This document shows, piece after piece, positions 1 through 7,204 of a stretch of 14,996 nt of DNA. Positions within the stretch are counted from its first letter, which is position 1, and every line of letters begins with the position of its first letter. The stretch is from Methylophilus sp. (GTDB lineage Bacteria; Pseudomonadota; Gammaproteobacteria; Burkholderiales; Methylophilaceae). Both the position numbers and the translations under genes were made by a program. The DNA is taken from assembly GCA_027489475.1 (NCBI GenBank), contig JAIXZQ010000147.1, positions 1-14,996 on the forward strand, written 5' to 3'. The notes below the pieces were generated by a model that saw nothing but the letters and a program-made list of their open reading frames with translations, was not told where the DNA came from and made no database searches.

Positions 1-121
1 ACGGCTGTATCGGTCGGTTAGGCCAACCAATCAGGCTTGGCATTAAATCCCCCCCTCGTTTACAGCGCATAATAGCGCGCTAGCTGCTTAGCCTCACTGG
101 GGGCCCACCCACCATACCCTG

Positions 122-166
122 TGAATTAATTTGCAATAATCGCTAATAATTTGTATTATTTTGCAA
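122..166 (+). repeat. 30-bp-period direct repeat in the argA promoter
   Basis: Two 15-base copies, TGAATTAATTTGCAA (122-136) and TGTATTATTTTGCAA (152-166), match at 13 of 15 positions and start exactly 30 bp apart, close to three helical turns. Between and overlapping them lies a perfect inverted repeat, AATAAT-N4-ATTATT (145-150 and 155-160). The left copy covers the predicted -35 element and the right copy covers the predicted -10 element and start site. This is the arrangement expected of an operator. The binding protein is unknown; the helix-turn-helix domain of the downstream ArgA is the obvious candidate, by inference. AT-rich sequence makes chance repeats commoner, which lowers confidence. 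Confidence 0.5.
131..159 (+). promoter_or_regulatory. Predicted sigma-70 promoter of argA
   Basis: TTGCAA at 131-136 (4 of 6 matches to TTGACA) is followed after a 17-bp spacer by TATTAT at 154-159 (5 of 6 matches to TATAAT). Transcription would start near 166, leaving an untranslated leader of about 22 bases before the argA start at 189. No better promoter is visible in bases 1-188. The promoter is interleaved with the direct repeat and palindrome described separately. Confidence 0.55.
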
Positions 167-188
167 ATAAATCTAATTTAAGCAGATT

Positions 189-1757
189 ATGGTCGGCTCA
201 AACATCAGAGATTTGCGTAAATCGCAAAATTTAACCCTGCAACAACTGGCGGCGCGCATGGGCACCGACGCCAGCAATTTGTCACGTATAGAACGCGGAG
301 AAATCGGCGTATCTGAAACCTTGTTACGCGCTGCCGCACAAGCCTTAAACACCACCCCAGGGCGTTTGTATGACCTGCATTTGCCCCCGACTGCGCAAAC
401 ATTTACACCACCTACCGTACTGACCGCCGCCAATAGCAAAGAATTTGTCCATTGGTTTCGCTCTGCCGCCCCATATATCCACGCCTTTGGCGGCAGCACT
501 TTTGTCATTGCCTTTGGCGGCGAGGTGGTGAGCGAACAGCAGTTTGTGGCGCTGTCGCATGACCTCAACTTGCTCGCCAGCTTAGAGGTACGCTTGGTGC
601 TGGTGCATGGGGCACGGCCACAAATTGAACAGCGACTCAAACGCGATGCCCTGACGCCCAAGTTTCATCATGGCTTGCGCATTACCGATGATGCCGCCAT
701 GGAGGCCGTGAAAGAAGCCAATGGGGCCGTGAGGGTTGAGATTGAATCGCTGCTGTCTATGGGCATTGCCAACTCGCCGATGGCAGGCAGTGATATTCGG
801 GTGGCCAGCGGCAACTTTGTCACCGCCAAGCCCTTGGGCGTGATTGATGGCGTTGATTTACAACACACTGGCGAGGTGCGCAAAATTGATGCGGTCGGCA
901 TCCGCAAACGGCTGGACGACGGCGAACTGGTGTTGCTGTCGCCCATGGGGTATTCGCCCACAGGTGAAACCTTTAACCTGAGTTTAGAGGATGTAGCTGT
1001 GAGTGCCGCCATCGCGCTAGACGCGGAAAAACTGATTTTTTTAATGGACTCTGAAGGGGTGCACAACCTGCGCGGTGAACTGTTGCGTGAAATGACCTCG
1101 GCCAAGGCAAAAAATCTGCTGCGTAACGTGCAAGAGAGTGATGAGCCTATCCATTACTCTGAAGACGTCAATTTTTACCTGCCGGCGGCGATACGGGCCT
1201 GCGAACACGGCGTGGCGAAAACACACCTGATTTCAAGGCACATCGACGGTGCCATCGTACAAGAGTTATTTACCCGGCAAGGCATAGGCACCATGGTGAC
1301 CGAGCTGCCGTTAGAAACCTTGCGGCAAGCCACCATCAACGATGTGGGCGGGATTTTGCAACTGATTGAGCCGCTAGAAAACGAAGGCATTTTGGTGCGT
1401 CGCGGCCGTGAGCGCATTGAGATGGAAATCAACTATTTTTACGTCATGGAGCATGATAACCGGCTGATTGGCTGCGCAGCGCTATATCCTTTTGACGAAG
1501 AAAAAATGGTGGAATTTGCCTGCTTAGCCATAGACCCGGGGTATCGCGGTGGCGGGCGCGGTGACAAACTGTTTAACTTCTGCCAAGAGCAAGCCAGACA
1601 AAAAGGCTATACACGTTTATTCTGCTTAACCACCCGCACCGAGCACTGGTTTTTAGAGCGGGGCTTTCGTGAGCAGCCCGTGGCGCAGTTGCCGCACGCC
1701 AAGCAGCAGTTATATAACTTTCAGCGAAAATCCAAGGTCTTTATTAAACCGTTGTAA
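189..1757 (+). CDS. argA: N-acetylglutamate synthase with N-terminal XRE-type helix-turn-helix domain
   Basis: This protein makes N-acetylglutamate from acetyl-CoA and glutamate, the first step of arginine synthesis, in the cytoplasm. Residues 1-62 form a Cro/C1-type helix-turn-helix (LTLQQLAARMGTDASNLSRI spans the core), followed by a Pro/Thr-rich linker (62-83). The amino acid kinase fold covers about 84-370: an N-terminal helix (EFVHWFRSAAPYIHA), FGGE at 109-112 and HGARPQIEQRL at 140-150. The kinase Lys of ArgB is absent, as expected for a synthase. A GNAT domain covers about 378-522, with acetyl-CoA loop DPGYRGGGRG (449-458) and a C-terminus (LYNFQRKSKV) very like E. coli ArgA. At 522 residues it is about 80 longer than E. 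coli ArgA because of the extra domain. There is no ATG between codon 24 and the enzyme part, so the fusion appears real. The Shine-Dalgarno is weak. Enzyme identity is firm; a DNA-binding role is inference. Confidence 0.93.
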   Translation: MVGSNIRDLRKSQNLTLQQLAARMGTDASNLSRIERGEIGVSETLLRAAAQALNTTPGRLYDLHLPPTAQTFTPPTVLTAANSKEFVHWFRSAAPYIHAFGGSTFVIAFGGEVVSEQQFVALSHDLNLLASLEVRLVLVHGARPQIEQRLKRDALTPKFHHGLRITDDAAMEAVKEANGAVRVEIESLLSMGIANSPMAGSDIRVASGNFVTAKPLGVIDGVDLQHTGEVRKIDAVGIRKRLDDGELVLLSPMGYSPTGETFNLSLEDVAVSAAIALDAEKLIFLMDSEGVHNLRGELLREMTSAKAKNLLRNVQESDEPIHYSEDVNFYLPAAIRACEHGVAKTHLISRHIDGAIVQELFTRQGIGTMVTELPLETLRQATINDVGGILQLIEPLENEGILVRRGRERIEMEINYFYVMEHDNRLIGCAALYPFDEEKMVEFACLAIDPGYRGGGRGDKLFNFCQEQARQKGYTRLFCLTTRTEHWFLERGFREQPVAQLPHAKQQLYNFQRKSKVFIKPL

Positions 1758-1853
1758 GCCGTTGCTAGGGGCGTGAGCAATCCCAAAGACGCGCAAGCGG
1801 CCGCCCTGTCCTTGTGTGACCGCCTTACACTGGAAAGTTTTCAATCCCTGCAC

Positions 1854-1885
1854 GGGATGCGCGTGACGAATGCATCCCATTTTTT
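1854..1885 (+). terminator. Rho-independent terminator after argA
   Basis: GGGATGC (1854-1860) pairs perfectly with GCATCCC (1872-1878) around an 11-base loop, and is followed by A and six T residues (1880-1885). It lies about 95 bp after the argA stop and 63 bp before the argB start, so the two genes are probably transcribed separately. The seven-pair stem is modest and the loop is large, so read-through is possible. Confidence 0.65.
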
Positions 1886-1929
1886 CATCAGACTAGGCTG
1901 ATTCTGCGGTAAACTTTCGCTCAATTTAA

Positions 1930-2832
<903 letters not shown>

Positions 2833-2894
2833 GCGACGAGGTGATGCAGCCCCCGCCCATATTGGGTCAAGACACCCCCTCCGTGTTTGAGACG

Positions 2895-3512
2895 ATGCAC
2901 ACGCTAACCCTGTACAGTCATCGCTTATCCCGTGGTCGCGCCCCGTTGTGGTTGCTCGAGGAGTTGGCTGTTGACTATCAGGTGGTTTGGCTAGACTTTG
3001 GCGAAGCCATGAAAACCCCGACGTTTACCGCCCTCAACCCGATGGGCAAGATTCCAGTCCTCATCCATGGTCAGGCGGTGGTGACCGAAACAGCGGCCAT
3101 CCTCTGTTATCTGGCAGACGCATTTGCTGATCGTGGCTGGATTCCAGCCACGGGCAGTGCAGCGCGGGCCGCATTTTATCGCTGGTTGTTTTTTGTCGCC
3201 GGGCCGCTAGAAGCGGCAACCACGGCTGCTTTTTTTAATTGGCAGACGCCAACCACCACCGTAAAAGGCACCTCTGGCAGCGGTTTTTGTGGCTTTGGTA
3301 GCTTAGCGCTGACCTTACACACCTTGCGCACACAATTGCAATCTCAGCCCTATCTGTGCGGCGACACTCCGACTGCGGCCGACATTTACCTGGCCTCGCA
3401 CTTGCAGATGGATATCAGCTACACCCAAACTGTGGCCCCTGACCCGGTATTTGCTGACTATCTGCAACGCCTGTTGTCGCGCCCTGCCAAACTGCGTGCC
3501 GATGCCCACTGA
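2895..3512 (+). CDS. Glutathione S-transferase family protein
   Basis: A complete cytosolic GST-fold protein of about 205 residues. The N-terminal thioredoxin-like domain (1-77) has the first strand TLTLYSHRLSRGR with candidate catalytic Ser residues, then NPMGKIPVL (48-56, with the cis-Pro of the glutathione site) and ETAAIL (65-70, glutathione-contacting). The helical C-terminal domain contains PYLCGDTPTAADIYLA (152-167), the usual GST capping region, and ends with a typical RPAKLRA tail. Substrate cannot be told from sequence. The start is uncertain: GTG at 2841 and ATG at 2844 lie just behind the argB stop with GAGG overlapping, but would add 17-18 residues before the first strand. ATG at 2895 fits the family boundary and is preferred. 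The end overlaps the next gene by 11 bp. In other betaproteobacteria, as I recall, argB and the nucleotidase are direct neighbours, so this gene looks like an insertion into that pair. Confidence 0.85.
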   Translation: MHTLTLYSHRLSRGRAPLWLLEELAVDYQVVWLDFGEAMKTPTFTALNPMGKIPVLIHGQAVVTETAAILCYLADAFADRGWIPATGSAARAAFYRWLFFVAGPLEAATTAAFFNWQTPTTTVKGTSGSGFCGFGSLALTLHTLRTQLQSQPYLCGDTPTAADIYLASHLQMDISYTQTVAPDPVFADYLQRLLSRPAKLRADAH

Positions 3513-4179
3513 GTCATTGCCTGCCCGTCAGCACGTTTGGATTTTTGATCTAGACGACACCTTACACAACGCATCGGCGCAGATTTTTCCGGTCATGAAT
3601 CAGGCCATGACGCACTACATTGAAACACATTTGCAATTAGAAACGGCCGCCGCTTGCGCCTTGCGACAACGCTACTGGCAGCGTTACGGCGCCACGCTCA
3701 AAGGCCTGATGCGGCACCACGCGATTAATCCGCACCATTTTCTGGCCGAAACCCATGCGTTTTTAACCGATGACATGGTAGAAACGCGCAAGGCACTGCG
3801 GCAACTATTACGCAGCCTGCCCGGCCGCAAATGCGTGTTTACCAATGCCCCACGCAGCTATGCCTTACGCGTCTTGCAAGTGCTCGGTGTGGACGACTGT
3901 TTCACGCATATTTTTAGTGTGGAGTCTAGCCGCTTTCATGCCAAACCCAGTGTGCGCGGGTTTCGCATACTATTGCGTCAGCTAGGCTGCCAGCCCAGTG
4001 ATTGCACGCTGTTTGAAGACAGCCTGCCGGCCTTGATGACTGCCAAGCGACTGGGCATGCGCACCGTCTGGATTAGCCGCAGGCTCTGTAAACCAAACTT
4101 TGTGCAATATAGGTTACCGCATGTGTTTGCGCTTACTCACAGCGGACTGAAAAAATCTGTTTATCTGCCCCCGATATAA
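3502..4179 (+). CDS. Pyrimidine 5'-nucleotidase, HAD superfamily
   Basis: A 225-residue HAD-like hydrolase of the SDT1-type pyrimidine 5'-nucleotidase group, predicted to dephosphorylate pyrimidine or related nucleoside monophosphates in the cytoplasm. Motif I is FDLDDTL (15-21, nucleophile D16 and acid/base D18), motif II is FTNA (113-116), motif III is the Lys of AKPS (147-150), and motif IV is FEDS (171-174). The helical cap holds RYGATLKGLM (61-70), close to the family's YGTTLxGL signature. ATG at 3502 overlaps the end of the GST gene by 11 bp, which suggests translational coupling; a TTG at 3451 is in frame but would add 17 residues ahead of motif I. The pairing with argB and slmA recurs in betaproteobacteria, but I know of no established functional link. 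True substrate unknown. Confidence 0.88.
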   Translation: MPTESLPARQHVWIFDLDDTLHNASAQIFPVMNQAMTHYIETHLQLETAAACALRQRYWQRYGATLKGLMRHHAINPHHFLAETHAFLTDDMVETRKALRQLLRSLPGRKCVFTNAPRSYALRVLQVLGVDDCFTHIFSVESSRFHAKPSVRGFRILLRQLGCQPSDCTLFEDSLPALMTAKRLGMRTVWISRRLCKPNFVQYRLPHVFALTHSGLKKSVYLPPI

Positions 4180-4234
4180 GCGAATCCAGTTAAAATATCG
4201 CCCGTAACCCGTCAGTCACTCGCTGGAAACCATC

Positions 4235-4828
4235 ATGGCCACGTTGAATAAAGAAGTCCGCGCAAACCGCAAACAACAAATTTTAGAAACCTTGGCCGCC
4301 ATGCTAGAAACCCCGCGCGGTGAAAAAATCACTACCGCGGCGTTGGCAGCCCGCCTTGATGTCTCTGAGGCAGCCCTGTACCGGCATTTTGCCAATAAGG
4401 CCAAAATGTTCGAAGGCCTGATTGAGTTTATCGAAGGGGCTTTATTTGGGGTGATGAATAAAATCACCAGCGACGAAACCGAGGGCTTAAAACAAGTGCA
4501 ACTGATGCTACAAACCATGCTCAAATTTGCCGAGCGCAATCCTGGCATGTCTCGGGTGTTGATTGGCGATGCATTGGTCAATGAAGACGACGCTTTGCAA
4601 ACCCGCATCAATCAATTGCTAGACAGACTAGAGGCCAGTCTTAAACAATCGTTGCGGATTGCCGAAGCGCAAGGCCACACCATCAGCGATGCCGGCGTGG
4701 CAGCGAATACCATGATTAGCTTTGTGCTGGGGCGTTGGCATCGCTTTGCTAAAAGTGGCTTTAAGCGCAAACCCAGTGAAGATTTGGAACAACACCTGAC
4801 GCAACTCATCAGCGGCTGCCTGCAATAA
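4235..4828 (+). CDS. slmA: Nucleoid occlusion factor SlmA (TetR family)
   Basis: SlmA binds specific DNA sites on the nucleoid and, when bound, blocks FtsZ assembly so that the cell does not divide across DNA. The 197-residue protein has a TetR helix-turn-helix at about 30-53 ([21 protein letters not shown]), nearly identical in layout to E. coli SlmA ([21 protein letters not shown]). The shared run continues through LIEFIE (62-67), ERNPG (100-104) and RINQLL (124-129). Arg101 and Asn102, reported as important for FtsZ interaction in E. coli, are present at the same numbering. Family length is about 198 residues. It lies 55 bp after the nucleotidase gene and probably shares its transcript. 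The target ftsZ is about 8 kb away on the other strand. Identity is firm by motif comparison; FtsZ inhibition here is inferred. Confidence 0.93.
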   Translation: [197 protein letters not shown]

Positions 4829-4864
4829 GCCGCGCGGCGCTGGCCGCTTGAAGAAAGACTTTTG

Positions 4865-5089
4865 ATGGAAACCACCGTTTTTGGCATGAACGAAGCCCAA
4901 CTCACGGAGTTTGGGATGACCTGGGGCATTGCCGGGCTCATGCTGTTTATCGTCTTTATCGTCGGCAATCTGGCTTGGAAATCCAAAGCCGGTAAAACCG
5001 GCACCTTTGCTTTGTTTTTAGCCCTCACCCTAGGGCTGGTTGGCTTTCTCGCTAAGTTTGCCATTCAGCATTATTTAAATATTCACTAA
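4865..5089 (+). CDS. DUF2788 family small membrane protein
   Basis: A 74-residue protein with two predicted membrane helices, about 18-37 (WGIAGLMLFIVFIVGNLAW) and 47-67 (GTFALFLALTLGLVGFLAKF), joined by a short basic loop, SKAGKTG. The pattern EFGMTWGIAGLMLF...SKAGKxGTFxLFLALxLGxxGF matches my memory of DUF2788, a family of small proteins in beta- and gammaproteobacteria with no known function. ATG at 4865 follows a purine-rich AAGAAAGA (4851-4858), a reasonable Shine-Dalgarno. A TTG immediately before (4862) and an ATG at 4886 are alternatives. It lies 36 bp after slmA and is probably co-transcribed. No catalytic residues are visible, so a structural or accessory role in the inner membrane is all that can be inferred. 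Confidence 0.82.
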   Translation: METTVFGMNEAQLTEFGMTWGIAGLMLFIVFIVGNLAWKSKAGKTGTFALFLALTLGLVGFLAKFAIQHYLNIH

Positions 5090-5137
5090 ATATGTATCCT
5101 TAGTGCTTATTGGCATCACAGGGTCAGGCGTCATGCA

Positions 5138-5500
5138 ATGCCGTTGATTAAAGCATTTGTCGTGTTATTGCTGGTGGGCGTTATTTATAATGTCGCCTAC
5201 TGGGTTTATCGCCAACCCAGCGTGCCTGCCCGTGCGCAGCCTGCGGCTGAGCGCAGTCGGCCAGCCATCCCCGTACCTCACAACACGCGCAGTCCGTTTG
5301 ATGCACCAAGCGAAGCGATGCCAGCCACCCATCCGGATGAACAGCCAGCCAACAGGCGTGATTCAGCATGCGTAGGACATACCCATTGTAGTCAAATGCA
5401 TTCATGTGAAGATGCACGCTATTGGTTGCATCGCTGCGGCGATGAGGCACAGATGGATGGCGATCAGGATGGAATTCCATGTGAGCGACAATGGTGTTGA
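5138..5500 (+). CDS. Excalibur calcium-binding domain protein, membrane-anchored or exported
   Basis: A 120-residue protein with a hydrophobic N-terminal segment (6-24, AFVVLLLVGVIYNVAYWVY) acting as a signal anchor or signal peptide. A Pro/Ala/Arg-rich low-complexity stretch follows (26-75), then a C-terminal excalibur domain (about 78-120). The domain shows CSQMHSCEDARYWLHRCG followed by DGDQDGIPCE (107-116), an EF-hand-like DxDxDG loop expected to bind calcium. Six Cys residues (78, 84, 90, 100, 115, 120) cluster in this domain, consistent with disulfides outside the cytoplasm. Excalibur domains are usually found in secreted or surface proteins, often beside nucleases or hydrolases; function is unknown. 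ATG at 5138 is preceded by a weak AGGCG. An out-of-frame ATG at 5133 overlaps it. The downstream hydrolase gene begins 35 bp later. Confidence 0.82.
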   Translation: MPLIKAFVVLLLVGVIYNVAYWVYRQPSVPARAQPAAERSRPAIPVPHNTRSPFDAPSEAMPATHPDEQPANRRDSACVGHTHCSQMHSCEDARYWLHRCGDEAQMDGDQDGIPCERQWC

Positions 5501-5535
5501 GGCCGTTCGTTGCATCCGTTAAAGGAGGGTGAAGC

Positions 5536-6177
5536 ATGCAGCAGATCTTAGTCTATTCAGATTCACTCAGCTGGGGCATTATTCCTGATACCCGCCAACG
5601 CTTGTCGTTTGATCAACGCTGGCCAGGCGTGATGGAGAGCGCCTTGCATCAACGCAACCAACAGGTTCGAGTGATTGAAGACTGCCTCAATGGTCGGCGC
5701 ACTGTGTTTGAAGATCCCTACAAACCCGGCCGCAATGGCCTGCACGGACTGGCGCAGCGCATCGAAATCCACTCGCCATTGGCCTTGGTGATCTTGATGT
5801 TGGGTAGCAATGATTTTCAGTCTATGCATGCGCACACCGCCTGGCATGCCGCCCAAGGGATGGCTTGCTTGATACAAGCGGTCCGCCAAGCGCCGATTGA
5901 ACCGGGCATGCCCATCCCGCCGGTGCTGGTGGTTGCGCCCCCCGCCCTGCAAACCGCTAAAGGCAGCATCGCGCCAAAATTTGTCGGTGCCGCAGAAAAG
6001 TCTGTTGGGCTGGCGGCGGCTTATTCTGCGGTGTGTCAGCAGGCACAGTGCGCCTTTTTTGACGCGAGCAGTGTTGTGCACACCAGTGCTATCGACGGTA
6101 TACATCTAGACGCTGACCAGCATCGATTACTGGGTCAGGCGTTAGCGGCACATGTTTACGCATTATTACCAAACTGA
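5536..6177 (+). CDS. SGNH/GDSL-type hydrolase, arylesterase-like
   Basis: A 213-residue esterase or acyltransferase of the SGNH fold, closest in pattern to the arylesterase/perhydrolase group typified by the Mycobacterium smegmatis enzyme. Block I is LVYSDSLSWG (5-14) with nucleophile Ser10, block II has the oxyanion Gly in NGRRT (G53), block III is LGSND (89-93, Asn92), and block V is DGIHLDADQH (187-196, Asp187 and His190). The usual Gly of G-D-S-L is replaced by Ser (S-D-S-L). DxRWPGV and FFDASSV also match the family. No signal peptide is seen, so the enzyme is probably cytoplasmic. A strong Shine-Dalgarno, AAGGAGGG (5522-5529), sits 6 bp ahead of the ATG. It likely shares a transcript with the upstream excalibur gene. 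The natural ester substrate cannot be read from sequence. Confidence 0.88.
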   Translation: MQQILVYSDSLSWGIIPDTRQRLSFDQRWPGVMESALHQRNQQVRVIEDCLNGRRTVFEDPYKPGRNGLHGLAQRIEIHSPLALVILMLGSNDFQSMHAHTAWHAAQGMACLIQAVRQAPIEPGMPIPPVLVVAPPALQTAKGSIAPKFVGAAEKSVGLAAAYSAVCQQAQCAFFDASSVVHTSAIDGIHLDADQHRLLGQALAAHVYALLPN

Positions 6178-6216
6178 CAGCCCTTTGCACTTGCCCTGAC
6201 TAAGGGGCTGGTTTAG
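6178..6216 (+). terminator. Possible terminator after the SGNH hydrolase gene
   Basis: CAGCCCTT (6178-6185), directly after the stop codon, pairs with AAGGGGCTG (6202-6210) apart from one bulged G. A short T-containing stretch, GTTTAG, follows. The 16-base loop is long and the T-tract poor, so this may be a weak terminator or only an intercistronic hairpin. The diguanylate cyclase gene begins 40 bp later. Confidence 0.4.
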
Positions 6217-6249
6217 TCTGCTTCACATTTACATCAATAATAAAAAATC

Positions 6250-7182
6250 ATGCCACCCATCGTTGAAGACAGTGTTTATAAAACCTTGCTCGAATCCACC
6301 AAAGCCATCCCCTGGAAGATAGACTGGGCGAGCAAACAATTTACCTACATCGGCCCGCAAATCGAGTCCTTGCTTGGCTGGCGCACAGACAGTTGGCGCA
6401 CAGTCGATGACTGGGTACAACGCATGCATGCAGATGACCGCATGCGGGTGTTCGAATTTTGTGTACAGCAATCATTGATGGGCGCCGATCACGAGGCGGA
6501 TTACCGCGCATTGACCGCCAACGGCGATAGCGTTTGGATCAGAGATGTGGTGCATGTCATCAGGCATGCAGATGGTTCACCTGAAGCCTTGATTGGCTTT
6601 ATGTTCGACATCAGTGAGCGCAAGCAAACCGAGGCGCAATTACTGGTGCTGCAACAGCAACTAGAAGCAATGTCTTATCAAGATGGCCTGACCGGCGTGG
6701 CCAACCGCCGCATGTTAGATCAAGTGCTAGAACGTGAGTGGCTGTCTGCACGTCAGCGACAGCATCCGTTGTCATTGATCATGATTGATATCGATTATTT
6801 CAAGCAATTTAATGACCACTACGGCCATTTAAAAGGCGATGAAGTGTTGCGCGCGGTCGCCCAGTTATTATCGCAAGCAGGCTTACGCGGCAGAGATTTT
6901 CTGGCGCGCTTTGGCGGCGAGGAGTTTGCCTTGGTGTTGCCGGAGTCCGACTTGGCGGCTGCGCAGACCGTTGCTGAGCGTTGTCGTCAGCAGATTTTCA
7001 AAGCACAGATTCCACATGCCACCTCAGAAATCAGCCAATTATTGACGCTTAGCATGGGGGTGGGCTGCATTGTGCCCAGGCAACAAGACAGCCTGCTCGC
7101 GTTTGTCGATCAGGTTGATCGCCTGATGTATCAAGCCAAACGCGCTGGACGCAGTCAAATCATTTGTCAGACACAGGCCTGA
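6250..7182 (+). CDS. PAS-GGDEF diguanylate cyclase
   Basis: A 310-residue enzyme predicted to make cyclic di-GMP from two GTP molecules. A PAS domain occupies about 8-125 (FTYIGPQIESLLGW at 31-44, and the closing GFMFDISERKQTEAQL). A short coiled-coil linker (125-141) leads to the GGDEF domain (about 142-305). The start motif is DGLTGVANRR (145-154), metal-binding Asp180 lies in MIDIDYFKQFND, and the active-site loop is GGEEF (222-226). RGRD (213-216) fits the RxxD inhibitory site at its usual distance, so product inhibition is likely. No membrane helix is seen, so it is probably a cytoplasmic sensor; the PAS ligand is unknown. No clear Shine-Dalgarno precedes the ATG; the upstream stretch is A-rich (AATAATAAAAAATC). 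It ends 11 bp from the convergent cca gene. Confidence 0.93.
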   Translation: MPPIVEDSVYKTLLESTKAIPWKIDWASKQFTYIGPQIESLLGWRTDSWRTVDDWVQRMHADDRMRVFEFCVQQSLMGADHEADYRALTANGDSVWIRDVVHVIRHADGSPEALIGFMFDISERKQTEAQLLVLQQQLEAMSYQDGLTGVANRRMLDQVLEREWLSARQRQHPLSLIMIDIDYFKQFNDHYGHLKGDEVLRAVAQLLSQAGLRGRDFLARFGGEEFALVLPESDLAAAQTVAERCRQQIFKAQIPHATSEISQLLTLSMGVGCIVPRQQDSLLAFVDQVDRLMYQAKRAGRSQIICQTQA

Positions 7183-7183
7183 G

Positions 7184-7204
7184 TGCCCGCAGCTTAATGC
7201 GGCA
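7184..7204. terminator. Hairpin between convergent diguanylate cyclase and cca genes
   Basis: TGCCCGCA (7184-7191) pairs with TGCGGCA (7198-7204) with one bulged C, around a six-base loop. The hairpin spans the 11-bp gap and the last codons of cca and could slow transcription from both sides. Neither strand has a good T-tract after the stem, so it is a weak candidate for a bidirectional terminator. Confidence 0.3.

Noticed and set aside
73..82. TAGCGCGCTA palindrome and a C7 run (49-55) upstream of argA
   Set aside because: Bases 1-119 show no coding frame, RNA gene or promoter I can support. A single 10-bp palindrome is not enough to call a site.
173..661. Open frame antisense to the helix-turn-helix end of argA
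   Set aside because: The protein is Cys/Ser/Arg-rich without domain features, while the plus strand encodes clear conserved domains throughout.
4829..4847. GC-rich hairpin (GCGGC-GCTG-GCCGC) between slmA and the DUF2788 gene
   Set aside because: There is no T-tract after it and the next gene's Shine-Dalgarno follows at once, so a terminator call is not supported.
5084..5105. CACTAA/TTAGTG inverted repeat at the end of the DUF2788 gene
   Set aside because: The stem is six mostly A-T pairs with a 10-base loop and no T-tract, too weak for a terminator.
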